A model generated the notes under the pieces. It made no database searches. It saw only the letters and a program-made list of their open reading frames with translations, and had not been told where the DNA came from. Below are positions 24,783 to 36,545 of a DNA stretch of 64,000 nucleotides, one piece after another. How positions within the stretch are numbered: the stretch's first letter is position 1; every line of letters begins with the position of its first letter. The translations under genes and the position numbers were made by a program. Source of the stretch: Platycnemis pennipes (taxonomy: Eukaryota; Arthropoda; Insecta; Odonata; Platycnemididae); assembly GCA_933228895.1 (NCBI GenBank), contig OW121854.1, positions 59,562,609-59,626,608 on the forward strand. The letters run 5' to 3'.

Positions 24783-25337
24783 TTAGCTACTTTCCAATCC
24801 CTGCGTAGGTACTGTGCGGTTCTTTAGTGTTTTATTGAATATTATTTCTAGATAGGGGGCTATTTCAGAAGCTAATGTTTTATATACCCGGGAAGGAATT
24901 TGATCGGGACCTGGTGATTTGTTTTTACTAATGTTTTTTAACTGCTGCTCTATTCCGCGACCTGAAATTTTTAATTCGGGCATTTGCTCACTGAATGTTT
25001 TCGGCGGAGGTTCCACTGCGATGTGTGACGATGAGTTGAATACGCTTTGGAAGAAGGCTTTTAAAGTATTGGCATTTTCTAAACCCTCAGGTGACTCTAA
25101 TTCCTTTATCACTTTTAAGTGTGTGTACCTACTGTGGACATATTTCCCTGAAGTTCTCTCTCTCACATATGACCAAAACGCTTTAGGATTGCTATCTAAA
25201 TATTCTCCTAACATCTTGCTCTTGAAATGTGATAACGCTTGCCGACATGATTTCCTTGCTAATGCTCTCGATTTTTTATAGTTTTGAACTAACTCATTTT
25301 TTTCCTCTACCGATAGACCCTGTCCTTCATTTTTCAT
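24783..25337 (-). pseudogene. LINE ORF2 region before and at RT block 0 (184 codons)
   Basis: The longest intact piece of the minus-strand LINE. It has a basic, helical linker, then NPKAFWSYVRERTSG (50-64), a common pre-RT element. Next come FFQSVFNSS (95-103) and KNISKNKSPGPDQIPSRVYK (134-153). The last is the conserved N-K-S-P-G-P-D entry to the reverse transcriptase, with I-P in place of the more usual G-I-P. It ends in a frameshift: the next frame continues as DWKVANITPIFESGDR towards lower coordinates. Confidence 0.85.
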
Positions 25338-25363
25338 CTCAGCGTGGCATACCCTTCGTCGCT

Positions 25364-25751
25364 TTAGTGATTTCCTAACCTCCGCGTCATACCACCTATG
25401 CTCTGTATTATCAATTTAATTGGTATATATTTATTAACTGCTTTACGGGTGACCTCAAGAATTTCTCTCCCCGAATCCTCTATATCTAATCCTTTGCTTT
25501 GTTCGCTAAATACATTAAACGATTCCCTTAATTCCTCTTTCATACCGTCGTTAATTAGCCTTGCCAAATAAGTATACCCTCCTCCTTGGTTTATAATGTT
25601 TTTCAACGCCTACATTCAATATCGCATGAACTATTTTATGATCACTAATTCCTGTCTGTAGCTACATTTAGAACTTATTCGGGTATATTTGTTGCGAATA
25701 AGTCTAGCATGTTGTCTCCCCTGGTCGGTTCTTTTACTAGTTGTTTTAAAG
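25364..25751 (-). pseudogene. LINE endonuclease C-terminus and linker
   Basis: From the insert boundary the minus strand reads KQLVKEPTRGDNMLDLFATN, a typical end-of-endonuclease block. Frameshifted and stop-containing pieces follow (…ISDHK-like, then MKEELRESFNVFSEQS…). A segment that resembles WYDAEVRKSLKRRR is reached only by changing frame near 25390. It belongs to the same element as the endonuclease start at 27.4 kb. Confidence 0.75.
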
Positions 25752-25773
25752 TTTCGTCGTACCGATGGACTGA

Positions 25774-26478
25774 AAAGCAGCCGATGTAACACCCATTTTT
25801 AAAAGTGGTGATAGGGAGCAGCCATCTAACTACAGACCTATATCCCTCACATCCATTTCATGCAAGGTCCTGGAACATATAATTATTAGTTCAGTCATGG
25901 GACAACTATATAGCCAGAATTTATTGGCCGATGTTCAGCATGGGTTCCGGAAGAGCAAATCATGTGAAACTCAACTTGCTCTCTTTTCTCACAGTATTTT
26001 AGTTTCTGGCGAAAATTATATTCCAGTGGATGCTATATTTCTCGATTTCAAAAAAGCTTTCGAGAAGGTGTCTCATAGCAAACTAATCTTGAAATTAAAA
26101 TATTATGGCATAGACAGTAACATTAAATCATGGATAAATGATTTCCTGCATGATCGGGTGCAAAGGGTTGTTTTGGACGGTGTTACCTCACCGGCAATTA
26201 AAGTCACTTTGAGTGTCCCATCAGGTAGTGTGATAGGTCCACTCCTGTTCCTCCTGTACATAAATGATATCAATAAGGTTGTCATAAGTAAGCTTCGTCT
26301 ATTTGCCGATGACACTGTAGTGTACAGGGGAATTCTATGCCCCAACGATAAAGAATATTTAAATGATGACCTACAAGCAATTGAAGATTGGTGTGATACA
26401 TGGCACTTAGAATTAAAATTTAATAATTGTCTCTTGATGAATTTTTGGAAAATGAATAGCTCTCCTCTTAGCACTTGA
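25774..26478 (+). pseudogene. Reverse transcriptase ORF of nested LINE (235 open codons)
   Basis: The frame is open from 25774 to the stop at 26476-26478. It runs KAADVTPIFKSGDR, NYRPISLTSI, then QHGFRKSKSCETQL. FLDFKKAFEKVSH carries the first catalytic Asp and NDFLHDRVQRVVLDG follows. VPSGSVIGPLLFLLYIND has Ser where VPQGS normally has Gln. RLFADDTVVYRG holds the second catalytic pair. AIEDWCDTWHLELKFNNC follows, after which the frame is lost. No stop interrupts the RT core, unlike the host LINE. The first ATG (25897) is internal; the true ORF2 start was lost by 5' truncation. Enzyme role: cDNA synthesis at a nicked target. Confidence 0.88.
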
Positions 26479-26587
26479 ATTGAAGAAGATCGTAGCAGAT
26501 TGAAATTTAGACATAATCTCTTAAAACAAATTCCAAGACCATATTTTCAGTGATGATGTTAAAAATATTTTGTGAACCCCAACTTAC

Positions 26588-26700
26588 TATGGTAGACTGG
26601 ACCATAATCACGAAATTAGAGAAAATGATTGCCAAACTGACAGATTCAAAATGCCCTTTTTTCTACGTACATTGAGGGATATGAATAACGGTAAATATAT
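26588..26700 (+). pseudogene. C-terminal coding remnant of nested LINE
   Basis: In a frame different from the RT ORF, the plus strand reads YGRLDHNHEIRENDCQTDRF, then FFLRTLRDMN. This is the R-x-D-H-x-x-K/E-I-R … T-D-R-F-K … F-F-x-R-T … D-W-N ending of Jockey/CR1-type ORF2. At least one frameshift separates it from the RT part. Confidence 0.7.
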
Positions 26701-26869
26701 CCAGTACGAGTGTAGCAATGGATAACATTGGTACCTGCATGTTGGTATAAGGACTTATAGCTAACCCAACTAACGGCATGTTTTTGAATGTATGCTTCGC
26801 TATTTTTATCTTTTTTTAAATAGCGTAGTTTTGAACAGTACCTATACGAGTACTATTCCTTTTTTTATG

Positions 26870-26966
26870 CATGATATGTAGTGCATGTTTGGTGAGAATT
26901 CACCACTTACCACACACCTTTATGTTGGCTTGCAGAGTATTATGTAGAAGTAGATGTAAAAAATGT
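26870..26966 (+). repeat. 3' tail of nested LINE
   Basis: GTGCATG, a GGTGAGAATTCACC hairpin-like box, CCACACACCTTTATGTTGG and a TATGTAG/TAGATGTA ending before a short A run. Related sequence occurs alone at 13640-13716. Confidence 0.65.
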
Positions 26967-27026
26967 GACGTAAAGGTGTTCAACAGTGATTCGCAGAGTT
27001 ACTTATCCTTACCTCCTGTTATAAAA

Positions 27027-27430
27027 CTACACGTATTCCAGTCTATCGAAGGGAGATTGAAGTCTCCGCCTACTATTATTCCTCTGTATTTGTTCCGAGA
27101 AATCAATGTTCCTATCTCTGACTCTAGTTCCATTATAGAATTGATGTCTGCATCCGGTGGCCTGTAATATGCACCTACATATATCTTTTTTTTGCGTCAC
27201 TACTTTTATATACATAAATATACTCCTTCGTTTCTGCTTACTCTATCCTTTCTGTATACGGTAAAACACTTAGGGAATACTTCATATCTGATATGTCCTT
27301 CGAAAGCCATCTTTCTGTGCGTACGATTATATCAGCATCAGTACTTTTTATGAGGTGGTGAAATTCGGCTACTTTATTTCTTAAACTACGACAATTCACT
27401 ACTATGACTGAAATTATTTCTCCCAATCTA
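27027..27430 (-). pseudogene. LINE endonuclease, N-terminal part (frameshifted)
   Basis: 27426-27238 encodes VIVVNCRSLRNKVAEFHHL, the start of an apurinic-like LINE endonuclease: the N-C-R-S-L-R-N-K block followed by D-A-D-I-I-V and a T-E-x-W-L element. A frameshift near 27230 leads to pieces related to AYYRPP-type and GDFNLPxIDW-type motifs at 27180-27030. The last of these reads PSIDWNTCSFITGGKDK into a stop near 27010. The enzyme class nicks target DNA for retrotransposition. Several frame breaks make this copy dead. Confidence 0.75.
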
Positions 27431-30400
27431 TTTCTCTCCTGGTGCTCTTTTTCAGCTAGAATTTTCCCCGATAATTATTTTATCGACCCACTATTTAATC
27501 TATCAATCTGATATGTATGTATCTGTAGTAATCTGATATGTATGCATGATTTGAACTTCTGTTCTGGGGCCGGTTAAATTAACTGCTTCATGACAGGATA
27601 AACAGTGAGCTTAACCAGAGAAAACAGATAGGAATGGGCACTGTGAAAGCAAATACCGAGCACTGAAAATGAAGGAAGACATTTGTTTCATGTCGGTACC
27701 GACGGGCAAGGCTGAATTGAAGCTAGGCTAAACGTGCTAAACTTAGCCCCCCCCGAAGCAAATTTCTGGCTACGTGCCTGCCTGCTAATGAAAAAAATAT
27801 CCTTGCTGAGCTCGCTCGGTCTGAGAGCTCTGGCTTTCGACAAGGGGCCGGAGGGAGGCGAAGTGGCTCAGACGTGGCCTTGGAATGGTTCGAGAGAGAG
27901 ATAAGGAGCCAGGAGGTGGAGGGTGACGTTAGCGGGAGTGGGGGGGGACTAGAGCAGCGCCACGGAACGAAAGATTTTTAGCACGTAAAATAGTGAAAAC
28001 ATGGTTCGGAAAATAATAAATAGCAACTTTAGTATGCACCTAAGGTCTTTGAGTTTGATATAATAGTAGAAGAGAAGGATGAATCCCAGCGGATAATTGA
28101 ACACATGTTTCCATTACGGTTTCAATGTCAAAGGAAAAAAAGTTGAAATCAGGCTATTTTTACGATTTTCAGTGCCTGAAGCTCTTTAATGAGTACAGCT
28201 AATGAAAATTCTGTTCAAATAGCCGCTCACATTGATCCTTAATCTAACGATCAGTGAAACCCGATCAGCTCTGCGACTTATATTAAACTCGTTATCTTCG
28301 ATCTCGCAAGGGTCTGCAGAGCCGTTTTCTGCGGAGGTATAGAACCCCCTTAATCCTCTCCGCCTACCCGCAGTTTTGTTGGCGTCTTTACCCTCTCTCT
28401 TGGAATCGGGAATCAGTTGTTTAGCAGGCAGAACCAGTGCGTTCCCAGAGTGACGGGAGGCAGGACAGCGAGGCAATAAATTTTTATGGGTGTCCTGCTG
28501 GATTACATTGCATTTAACGGTTGAAATTGGTGCGTTTGCCATCTCTATCATTGCATTGTTCGCTCCGAGTTTTATTGCTCTTTATTGAGGGAAATGCTTG
28601 TGTGGCCATTATACCGGAATGTTTGGACGCGAATGTAGAACAAAAATGATGACCTGGAGACCTCACACTCCTATGTGCGTTCAAAGAAGCTGCTCATGAA
28701 GTCTGTCTGTTTTTGGTCAAATTCTTGCCATCAGATTTTTCGTCCTGAATGCCTTAGAGCTATTTGATTGCGCCGAGATTTTATTACTCTATCGATATAT
28801 GTCGCCTATCAGAGGTTGTGTCTACCTCATGCCTTCATTGCTCCTGTGAGACTTGATCATTCTTGCTGCTATGTAAGCGACTCAATCTTAAGCACCACTT
28901 GCCGCATATGTTAAAAAGCCTTGGCTCTCTCCGAGATATTCGAAAGGAAAGAATGCGTCGAGATAGCGGACGGATTACCCTCGGGCGTTTCAAGCTAGTG
29001 CGGCGCGGTTAATAAAGCTGTGATCCCATTTTTACGACGCGTAATTCCCGCAGCTCTGGCATTCGCGTGTTCCCAGTTCCTTTCGCGGCTCTATCATTCT
29101 AAATTCTCCCTTTGCTAAGACGTTTTAAGCGATGGAAGGGGGGAGTTGAGAGCTGTTCTTACTCTCAACATCGGATGTAGTCGACCCCCGCCTTTTCGCG
29201 TTGAATTTCGCTCGTGGGATATGCGGCGAAGGTTATGTTGACGTAAATCTGAAACAGTGTAAAAGCGTAAGAGAAAAAGCCAAAGTACGAAGCACTGATT
29301 TCTGCTTTCCGTGTGTTGCACAACGGAGGTAGCTCGGTCATTTTAAAAAGTTTCCTCGACATAATGTGGATGCCCTGGTTGCATCTTTTTCACGAATACA
29401 TCTTCAATCTTTGCCAGTATCTTCCCCAGATAATTTGGATTACTTCCTCCTTGTTGTGGAAGCTCGCGCCGTTTTATCAGTAGCTGAAGCTTCATTTCCA
29501 TTCTGTGGTCTCAGAGTATGGGGAATACAAAATGCAGCGCATTCTTATTTAGTTGCAATCGAAAGTACACTTAAAGGGTATTTTGTCATCGATTGCTTAT
29601 CCCCGAGGAGTACATAGGGTACTGAATTTCTGTTGCCAAACATGAAAATTTATACACGATGAAATCCCGTAAGAAAACTTTATATTGGCACAATTCGCTA
29701 TCGAATGATTGTACGTATTGTGCCGATTGAAATAGCCACGTCGTTAATGAGACTGACTGACAAACTTAAGGCCACGGGTTCCAATACCGTCACAGGTACT
29801 GATTTTGCATTTGAATTATAAGTCTAGGTTAATATTTGTGATATAATCAGTCTTAACTGAACACATTCATAAATAATTCTAATATTACTGTCTTGAAATC
29901 AAGTAAACCAATTGTGCTAGATTAAACACCTAGTTTACCTATATGTGCATGTCTTGTCCCCTGAATGTCGTTACTTTTTCGAGCGCAGAAGATGTGGGGG
30001 AAGGCGTAGTTGTTGTGGGTCGCATTAGGTCGAAGAAGTAATTCATCACAGACGACGTCTTTCGCTTCGCGTACCAGGGAGACGGCTGTTAGATGGACCT
30101 GCGGTGTATTCAGCGAATCACTCGCCGGCACCCGAGGCGTTTGCGTTGAGAACCGCGGCATACAAGGCAGATCCTGAACGCCCTCTCTAGCGTGAATTGT
30201 CAAGTGCTTCTTCGCGGCGCGGTTCGACAGGTCCTGGGGTTCGAGAAGCAGCCGGCGGTTACGTCCGCCAATTCTTCGGAGCCTCGCTATAGCGATCCCC
30301 GCCATTATTCCTCGAGCCCCCCATTCATGCGACCCGGTCGCGGAAGCGCGGCTGATTTCGTATTCGGGATGCGGGCCAGTCGGATGGCGTGGGAAGCGGT

Positions 30401-33400
30401 CCCGTGGCGTGGGGTGATCGATTTCGGCTCCGCGCGGGGCGGTGTTTGATCGCCTCCTCCTCCTTGGACGCGTGCCGACCGCTTCCGCCTCCTTCGCGCC
30501 GGCCGGTGACTGGCCCATGCGTCACTCTCGCCAATACGCCCGATTTTCCCCGCCCCGAGCCGAGCGTGAATGGGCTGCCGTGATACTACTCAAGGTAGTC
30601 CGAGCCAGCGGAACCCTTGACGAAGTCAAGGTTCTGCGTATCATATCGACGAGATTCCAGGAAGCGGTGAGAAAAAAAAAACTCGTGCATTCGCGGAATA
30701 CTTGTTTTTAATGGTCGATATCCTGCTCAAGCCGAACGGTGTGGTAACGTGAAATTGTGGATGAATGATTTCTCTGTGTCAGCTAAAACCCGGTCCCCGT
30801 AGATATTGTTTCAAACAACTATGAAAAGTCCAATTCATTTGGGTCTATCTACTGCTAGAGAGCGTTCTTTGGAAGTTCAGGGACTTTAATTTAGTACTCC
30901 CTTGTCGAATGGGTAGTGTCCATTCCCTCGCGTAGGTATTAATATCTTAATGTTTAGTTTTGTCGCTTTAATTTCATATCAGTGCCCATTACGAGAATAA
31001 TATTGGCATAATTAGTTTTTATTGTATAAACTGACATGGGTATGACATGACTGAACTTCTTCCATCCTTTTTTTGGACTGTTGTCCTACTGCACTATGAT
31101 TCGGAACTCGAGTTTGCACAATGTCCTTGTATTCCTTTGTGATATAGTGGTAAGGATATCAAATTTGTGAGAGTTCTGTGCATTAACGGAACAAGATGTC
31201 TTCTCTTTTCTGGATATGTGAATTGCCGTTCGATATACCTCAGTGAACTCGGGAGCTCATCCTGTTCTTCCCCATGCCTAACAAGCTAGCAATCTGGTGG
31301 TCGTGTGTGTCTAGTCGCCGATTCAGAAAATTTCAAGGGCACTAAACGTTTAGTCGTGGCCATAAAAGAAGAAGCTTTCGGCTGCGAGAAAATTGGGCAG
31401 TAGTTCACGGGAATAAGGGGAGAAGCGGACACGGAAAATCCAGGAGGACGGAACCCGTATTTAAGCGCATTTTTGTATCACTGGAGGATATTTTTGGTAC
31501 CCCATTCACTCTTCCTTCCCGACGTTAAGTTCATTTTTTCGTGGAAACGCTCCTTTCCCTCTGGTCTGGTGCAAATGCTTGTTTCTCCTTGACCCCACCA
31601 CCGTTAGCATTTCTCTTGCGCTTCCCGTCCTCCCCTTTCCCTCCTACTTCCCTGTGCTGACCCGCCTCGGCCTTTGCATCGCGTAATTTAGCAATAACTC
31701 GCATTTTTCTGACCCTTTACTAATAAGTGTTACAGTCCGATGAGTGCCTATTTTTCTCTTTCCCTATATCCCTTATCCTATAATTATCTTTTTTTAAATA
31801 TTCCACTTCGTCTGTAGTTTGCATCGTTGATTTCTTCCACCTCCTCCATACCCAAATCTGCTTGGGATTTTTTCGTAATCTTCATATATCGTTTTCTTCG
31901 AAAAATAATTGCGTACTTTTCACGCGAAGTTTTCATTGTTGCGTTATATAAATTAGGGGGAAGTGCACGGTTGTAAATCGCCATCCAAATAAGTCAAATG
32001 GTATGAGGTTCTGATGATCTTAAATATTCTTAGAATGAAGGAATGAATGAAGGAGATTTTCCACCTATCTGTTCAACCCCTTTGCTATTCCCCATTCTCT
32101 TCGCCGCCACTCTTTCCCACTCAACCCCATTCCCAGCGACCTATCCCTCCCTGCTATCACCTCCCTCCCCCCTCCAACATATCTAGTCTCCCTTTCCCCC
32201 TCTCTTTCTGAGGCGTTTTTTCAACTCGATCCAGTTCTACACTCATCGCTCCATCCCTCTCCCCTATCTCCGTGCCCTCTCATCCTCCACATTCCGATCT
32301 TTTTTTGCTCGGGATTTCATTGCCCGCGTCCGGTGCTAGTCGCGTGCTCTGCCTCCTGCTCTCCGGAAACAGGTCGTCTCCTCTCTCTCGCACACATTAT
32401 TCCTCCCTCCACGTCTGCCGCTGCTCCTGTGCGCTCTCTTCTTTTCTCTCTCTATCTCCTTTTCTCTGCCATACCCACCTCTCCTCCCCCGAACAGCCTT
32501 CCAAACCCCGCGTCCTATGTCTATAGTAATAATAATGCATATTATAGGCCCGCTCACACGCGAGCAAGTAGAAACGAGATAGTTCAAATGCAGATGCGTG
32601 GATGTGTCCAGCTAATTCCTACGTTTTAACTATTTATAGACTCGACGAGCTGATTATACATCTTCATCCGTGAATTAGTTGATCTCTGGTTCCATCTCGG
32701 TTGAGAGATTATTTTTGGAAATGGAATTGGCATCTAATTAGCTTCCTCGAAAATTATTTATATGCCATTATTGCTTCTCAACTCACTGGTCTCTTATGAC
32801 CCGCAGTGAGACAGTACATGTATGAACTAGGTGGCACAAATGACCTGAGATTTCTACCAGTGTACACAGGTGTAACAGCTTGTACGAATATTATGTATCT
32901 CTATTCCGGCATGTATTTGCACTCATTTGTACGCATTGCTGTATAACTTGTTCTAAATATTTGTTTTCCGGTGTCTCGGCGCACGGTATAGATTACATTA
33001 AAACGATTTCCTTGAATTAATTGGTGATCTCCGCTTCAGATTATCGCAGTCGAACGAGTATTTTTTGAGATGGCGAGAAAAATAAAAAGTACTCGTTTTT
33101 TCCCGTCGTAGATACTAGTATCAGTAGCTTACTCTCGTGGAATTGACCGTCGAGGAAGAACTGGGAGAGACGGCAGCGATGCTCGGCGAAGATAAATTGA
33201 ATTTACGTCTCCACGAAGGTGGAATTCCTTGCGTTCTTAGAGGTCTATTCCGAGGAAGTGTCCAAGAAATATCCTGCTTCCACAGGAGCGACGAACTCAT
33301 CGTAAAAAATCGAATGTTTACAATATTTTGTATTTTGATATTTTCAGTCTTTCAATCACTTCGTTCTTCCTCATGCACTTCACCATCTCCTTCTTTCACC

Positions 33401-33627
33401 CCTCATTTTTCCTTCATTTAAATCTCTTAGAACCTAAGAATGTTGTGCTCGATTCTTTCCGCAAGAAATTAAATCAGACGACAGTGAAACGACAGTATAA
33501 AACTCATAAAAATATACCGTTAAAAGAGTTTTAAACCATCCTTAGTATAATATTCCCATCATCATTACCATTTTCATTCCAACTGAGTATTAAAGACCTG
33601 CGAAGGCTCGCAAAGGCCTCTTACTAA

Positions 33628-33661
33628 CTCTCAATCCAACTAAGCTCTCAATCCAACTAGG
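33628..33661 (+). repeat. 17-bp tandem duplication
   Basis: CTCTCAATCCAACTAAG at 33628 and CTCTCAATCCAACTAGG at 33645. Confidence 0.9.
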
Positions 33662-36469
33662 CTCTCTCACAATTCCTTATTTATTCAACTTTTCATTACA
33701 TGAGGTTTGCTCCATGGGGTATCTTTGAATTAACCCCACTGATACCCTGATAGCAACATCATTTTTACTTGAAAAATGAATGAACTCACCGTAGATAAGC
33801 AGTGCAAATTAGAAATGGTCTAATCATCGAAGCACTACTCTTTTAAATGGTCACTATCATTTTTAAAATCGTCACGTCGATATTAACCCATCTGTTCCGA
33901 TCTCATCATGATCAGGTGGTTTACATTTGTAGGAAAAATATTTAGTGTATAGTCTAGCAGGTATACTTATTCTAGGAAGCTAAAATAAAATACTCATGTC
34001 CCTGGGGAGGAGATTGATTTAAAGTTCGGTAGTTATTGCAGGATTTTGAGCAGTAGCCACCGATTCAGTGAATCTCATTCAGCCGGCCGTAGCGGAACCC
34101 CGTCTCGTGCGCCGAGTTGCCTCCTGCTGTATTCTCTCATCCCTCAGCAAGATCCTCCTCCTCCCCCCCAACCCACGACCCTTCACCATCCTCCTTCCCA
34201 TTGATGCTTCCACACGCCATTACACGCGCCCCAGAGGCACGCATCATTAGTATGTAGAGATGGGAGGCTTTGCTAAGAGGAGACGGGCTCGCCGCACTCA
34301 CCCACGTGTACGCGAAAGACCCAGCGGATGGTATGGGGGGGTGGGAGGGGAAGGACGTTAATCGGGGGGGGCCCTACCCCGGTTCCAGCCTCCCCCGCGC
34401 GGACGGCGTAGGAACGGGGAGGGGGTGGGGATCGAGAGGGCCGAGCTTTACGTATGTATGCCGTGCGAGAAGTTTTTGTCTCGCGACTGAAAGGATAGGG
34501 TACTTTTTCACTCCTCCCCCTTTCCCTAGCCTGGTGTGGCGATTGGGACGGTCTTCTCGTCCTTGCGATGCATTAGTTCTCGCTTGGAATGTGTCGAAGG
34601 AAAATCGTAGATATTTGCCGTCGGGTGTCGACCCAGAATTACGATAAATGTAGTTCCCCCGATGTGAGATGGACGCAGCGAGTTCTCCGATCTGTCTTCA
34701 GTGGGCTGAAAGTCTTTTTAGAAAGTCTGCTCTGTCCTGATGACTAAACGATGGTGAATATGTTGTCGCCGCTGTTATGCAATGATTATGTGGTTGTCTT
34801 TGGAAGAGCATCACGACTCTCTCGTCAATCAAAAGAAATTATCTGCCTGAAACCTTTAGAAATTTAATTGCGTTAAGACTGGATTAAACTCGGAAAATAG
34901 GTTAGTTCGTGAGAGTTTTCATAATCAAGGACGTATGCTGAGCGTGAATCTACATAATATATTCATATTCATAACGAGTGTGGTGTATGAATAATAAATA
35001 TTGACCTACAAATGTTTTATACTCGTTACACTGAATTTGTTTATCACCAGTTCAAGAAAAATTCTTTCTTCCCATTTTGTGATATGCCACAGCTTTCAAT
35101 CCGTGTACGAAAGTAGAGAGAAATATCAAAGAAAGAATTTCATAGTATGATGACGTCTATTGTAAAGTATCGGTAGGAATAAAATCTAATTTCCTGCGTT
35201 TAGCACTCGATGTTTCTGGAGTATCGGCTGACGATGTTCATCTCTCTCACTCTCCCTGTCGTTGTTCGCCGAATATGGGGGAGGAGAGGGCACGTCCCCC
35301 GATTCCATTAAGAATTCTTCTCCCGCCCTTGCCCTGCCACTTTCTCTCCTCTCCCCTCCCCTACCGTCCGCGGTTCTGTTGAGGTTGGCGTGGAGGAGGA
35401 GGAGAGGATAGGGGGAGTGGAGGTGGGGACGGCCGCTCACAGGTGGCAGCCCCAGAGGATGAAGATGATGATGACGACCGCTTTTTGCTCTCCGCGGATC
35501 CATTCTTGCCTCCCTCTCTTCTCCCCATCCCCCTCTTCGAGACAACTTTTCACCCCCTCTCCTCCATCCTCCCTCCGAATGCACAATCAGGGCGAGTGGT
35601 GGTGGGGAGACAGAAAAATGTTGCCCACTCGTACTTACTCCTGTGTTCTCCCTCTCCTACCACCTCATATGGGGGCCGTGCTCGGGTTCTGTGACCGCGT
35701 ATTCGCACATCCGCGGGTCGTACTTCTTTACGCATCCAGTCGATCCTCCTCTGCCAAAACTCCTATTTAACAGTGTGATAAGCGATGGCCCCTGAACGGA
35801 TGTCTGGAAGTGATCTAATGCTGCTTGATTGATCGTTAAGTCGGTGACTTTAAATGTGCGGTTTTTTTAATTCGCGAATTTGAAGCTTTTGGAGCAACTT
35901 AGAGGAATCCCCGGGAAAGGTATGCACATTTTTTACCAGCAAATTGTGGCAGACACTGAAGTATTTCAAAAGAGCCTCGGCCTGATATTTTCTTCTCCCC
36001 ATCTGAAATCTTTTGCTGTTTGTTTCTATGAAGTTATAATTCCAGGATTTTTTCACCTTCTCATCGCGCACAATCGCCGTCCGATTGAGTTGACTCTTAT
36101 GATTATCCCTCTTATGGTAACGCTTGCAAGAATTGGAACAGTATTGTGCGCCGTTTTTTTTTAATGTTGCGTACCTTCTCTGTAATAGTTCTTAGCTTTA
36201 AAAGAGGCCCATCACTTACAGTACACGAAAATCTTCCTTGTTCACTCGTCTTGATAGTTGAGTATCGCGGCAATTCGGGGCGCGGGCATACTTGTAATTG
36301 CGAATAGTGCACGTGGGATGGTTGGTGGTAAAGTTTATTATTAATTGTTAAACATGGAAAATAAGTGCAGTGGAAAAATAGTATATTAAGCATAGAAACC
36401 GCAAAAATAAACTCACAAATAAAGGGATTGTATCGGTGGTCACCGACTTCTTTTATTTACATATGGATG

Positions 36470-36545
36470 GGTTTATGTATGTATGAATATGTGTATACAC
36501 ATCCATATTTGTGTGTGTACCTATATATGTGTGTATGTATTTGGC
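36470..36545. repeat. Imperfect GTATGTAT / GT microsatellite
   Basis: Mixed TATG, GTGTATACAC and GTGTGTG units; it includes the self-complementary GTGTATACAC near 36491. Confidence 0.75.

Larger units (their letters stand above)
25752..26970 (+). mobile_element. Nested 5'-truncated LINE inserted in the minus-strand LINE
   Basis: A plus-strand LINE fragment containing the RT domain, a C-terminal piece and a 3' tail. The left flank ends TAAAG at 25747-25751 and the right flank resumes TAAAG at 26971-26975, consistent with a 5-bp target-site duplication. Removing 25752-26970 restores the minus-strand host frame. It belongs to the same broad clade as its host but differs at many positions, so it is a separate copy or subfamily. 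It is less decayed than its host, which fits a younger insertion. Confidence 0.85.
24045..27500 (-). mobile_element. Decayed LINE (CR1/Jockey type), interrupted by a nested element
   Basis: Minus-strand fragments follow the order of a LINE ORF2. First come the endonuclease N-terminus (about 27430-27238) and the middle (27215-26980). A foreign plus-strand insert (25752-26970) follows, then the endonuclease C-terminus with linker (25751-25364). The RT N-terminal region (25337-24783), RT core with frameshifts and stops (24782-24215) and post-RT region (24214-24045) complete it. Frames shift repeatedly and stops are frequent, so it is inactive. The two sides of the insert join in frame on the minus strand (Leu-Leu-Asn-Thr-Phe to Lys-Gln-Leu-Val-Lys-Glu), which shows one element was split. 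Confidence 0.88.
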
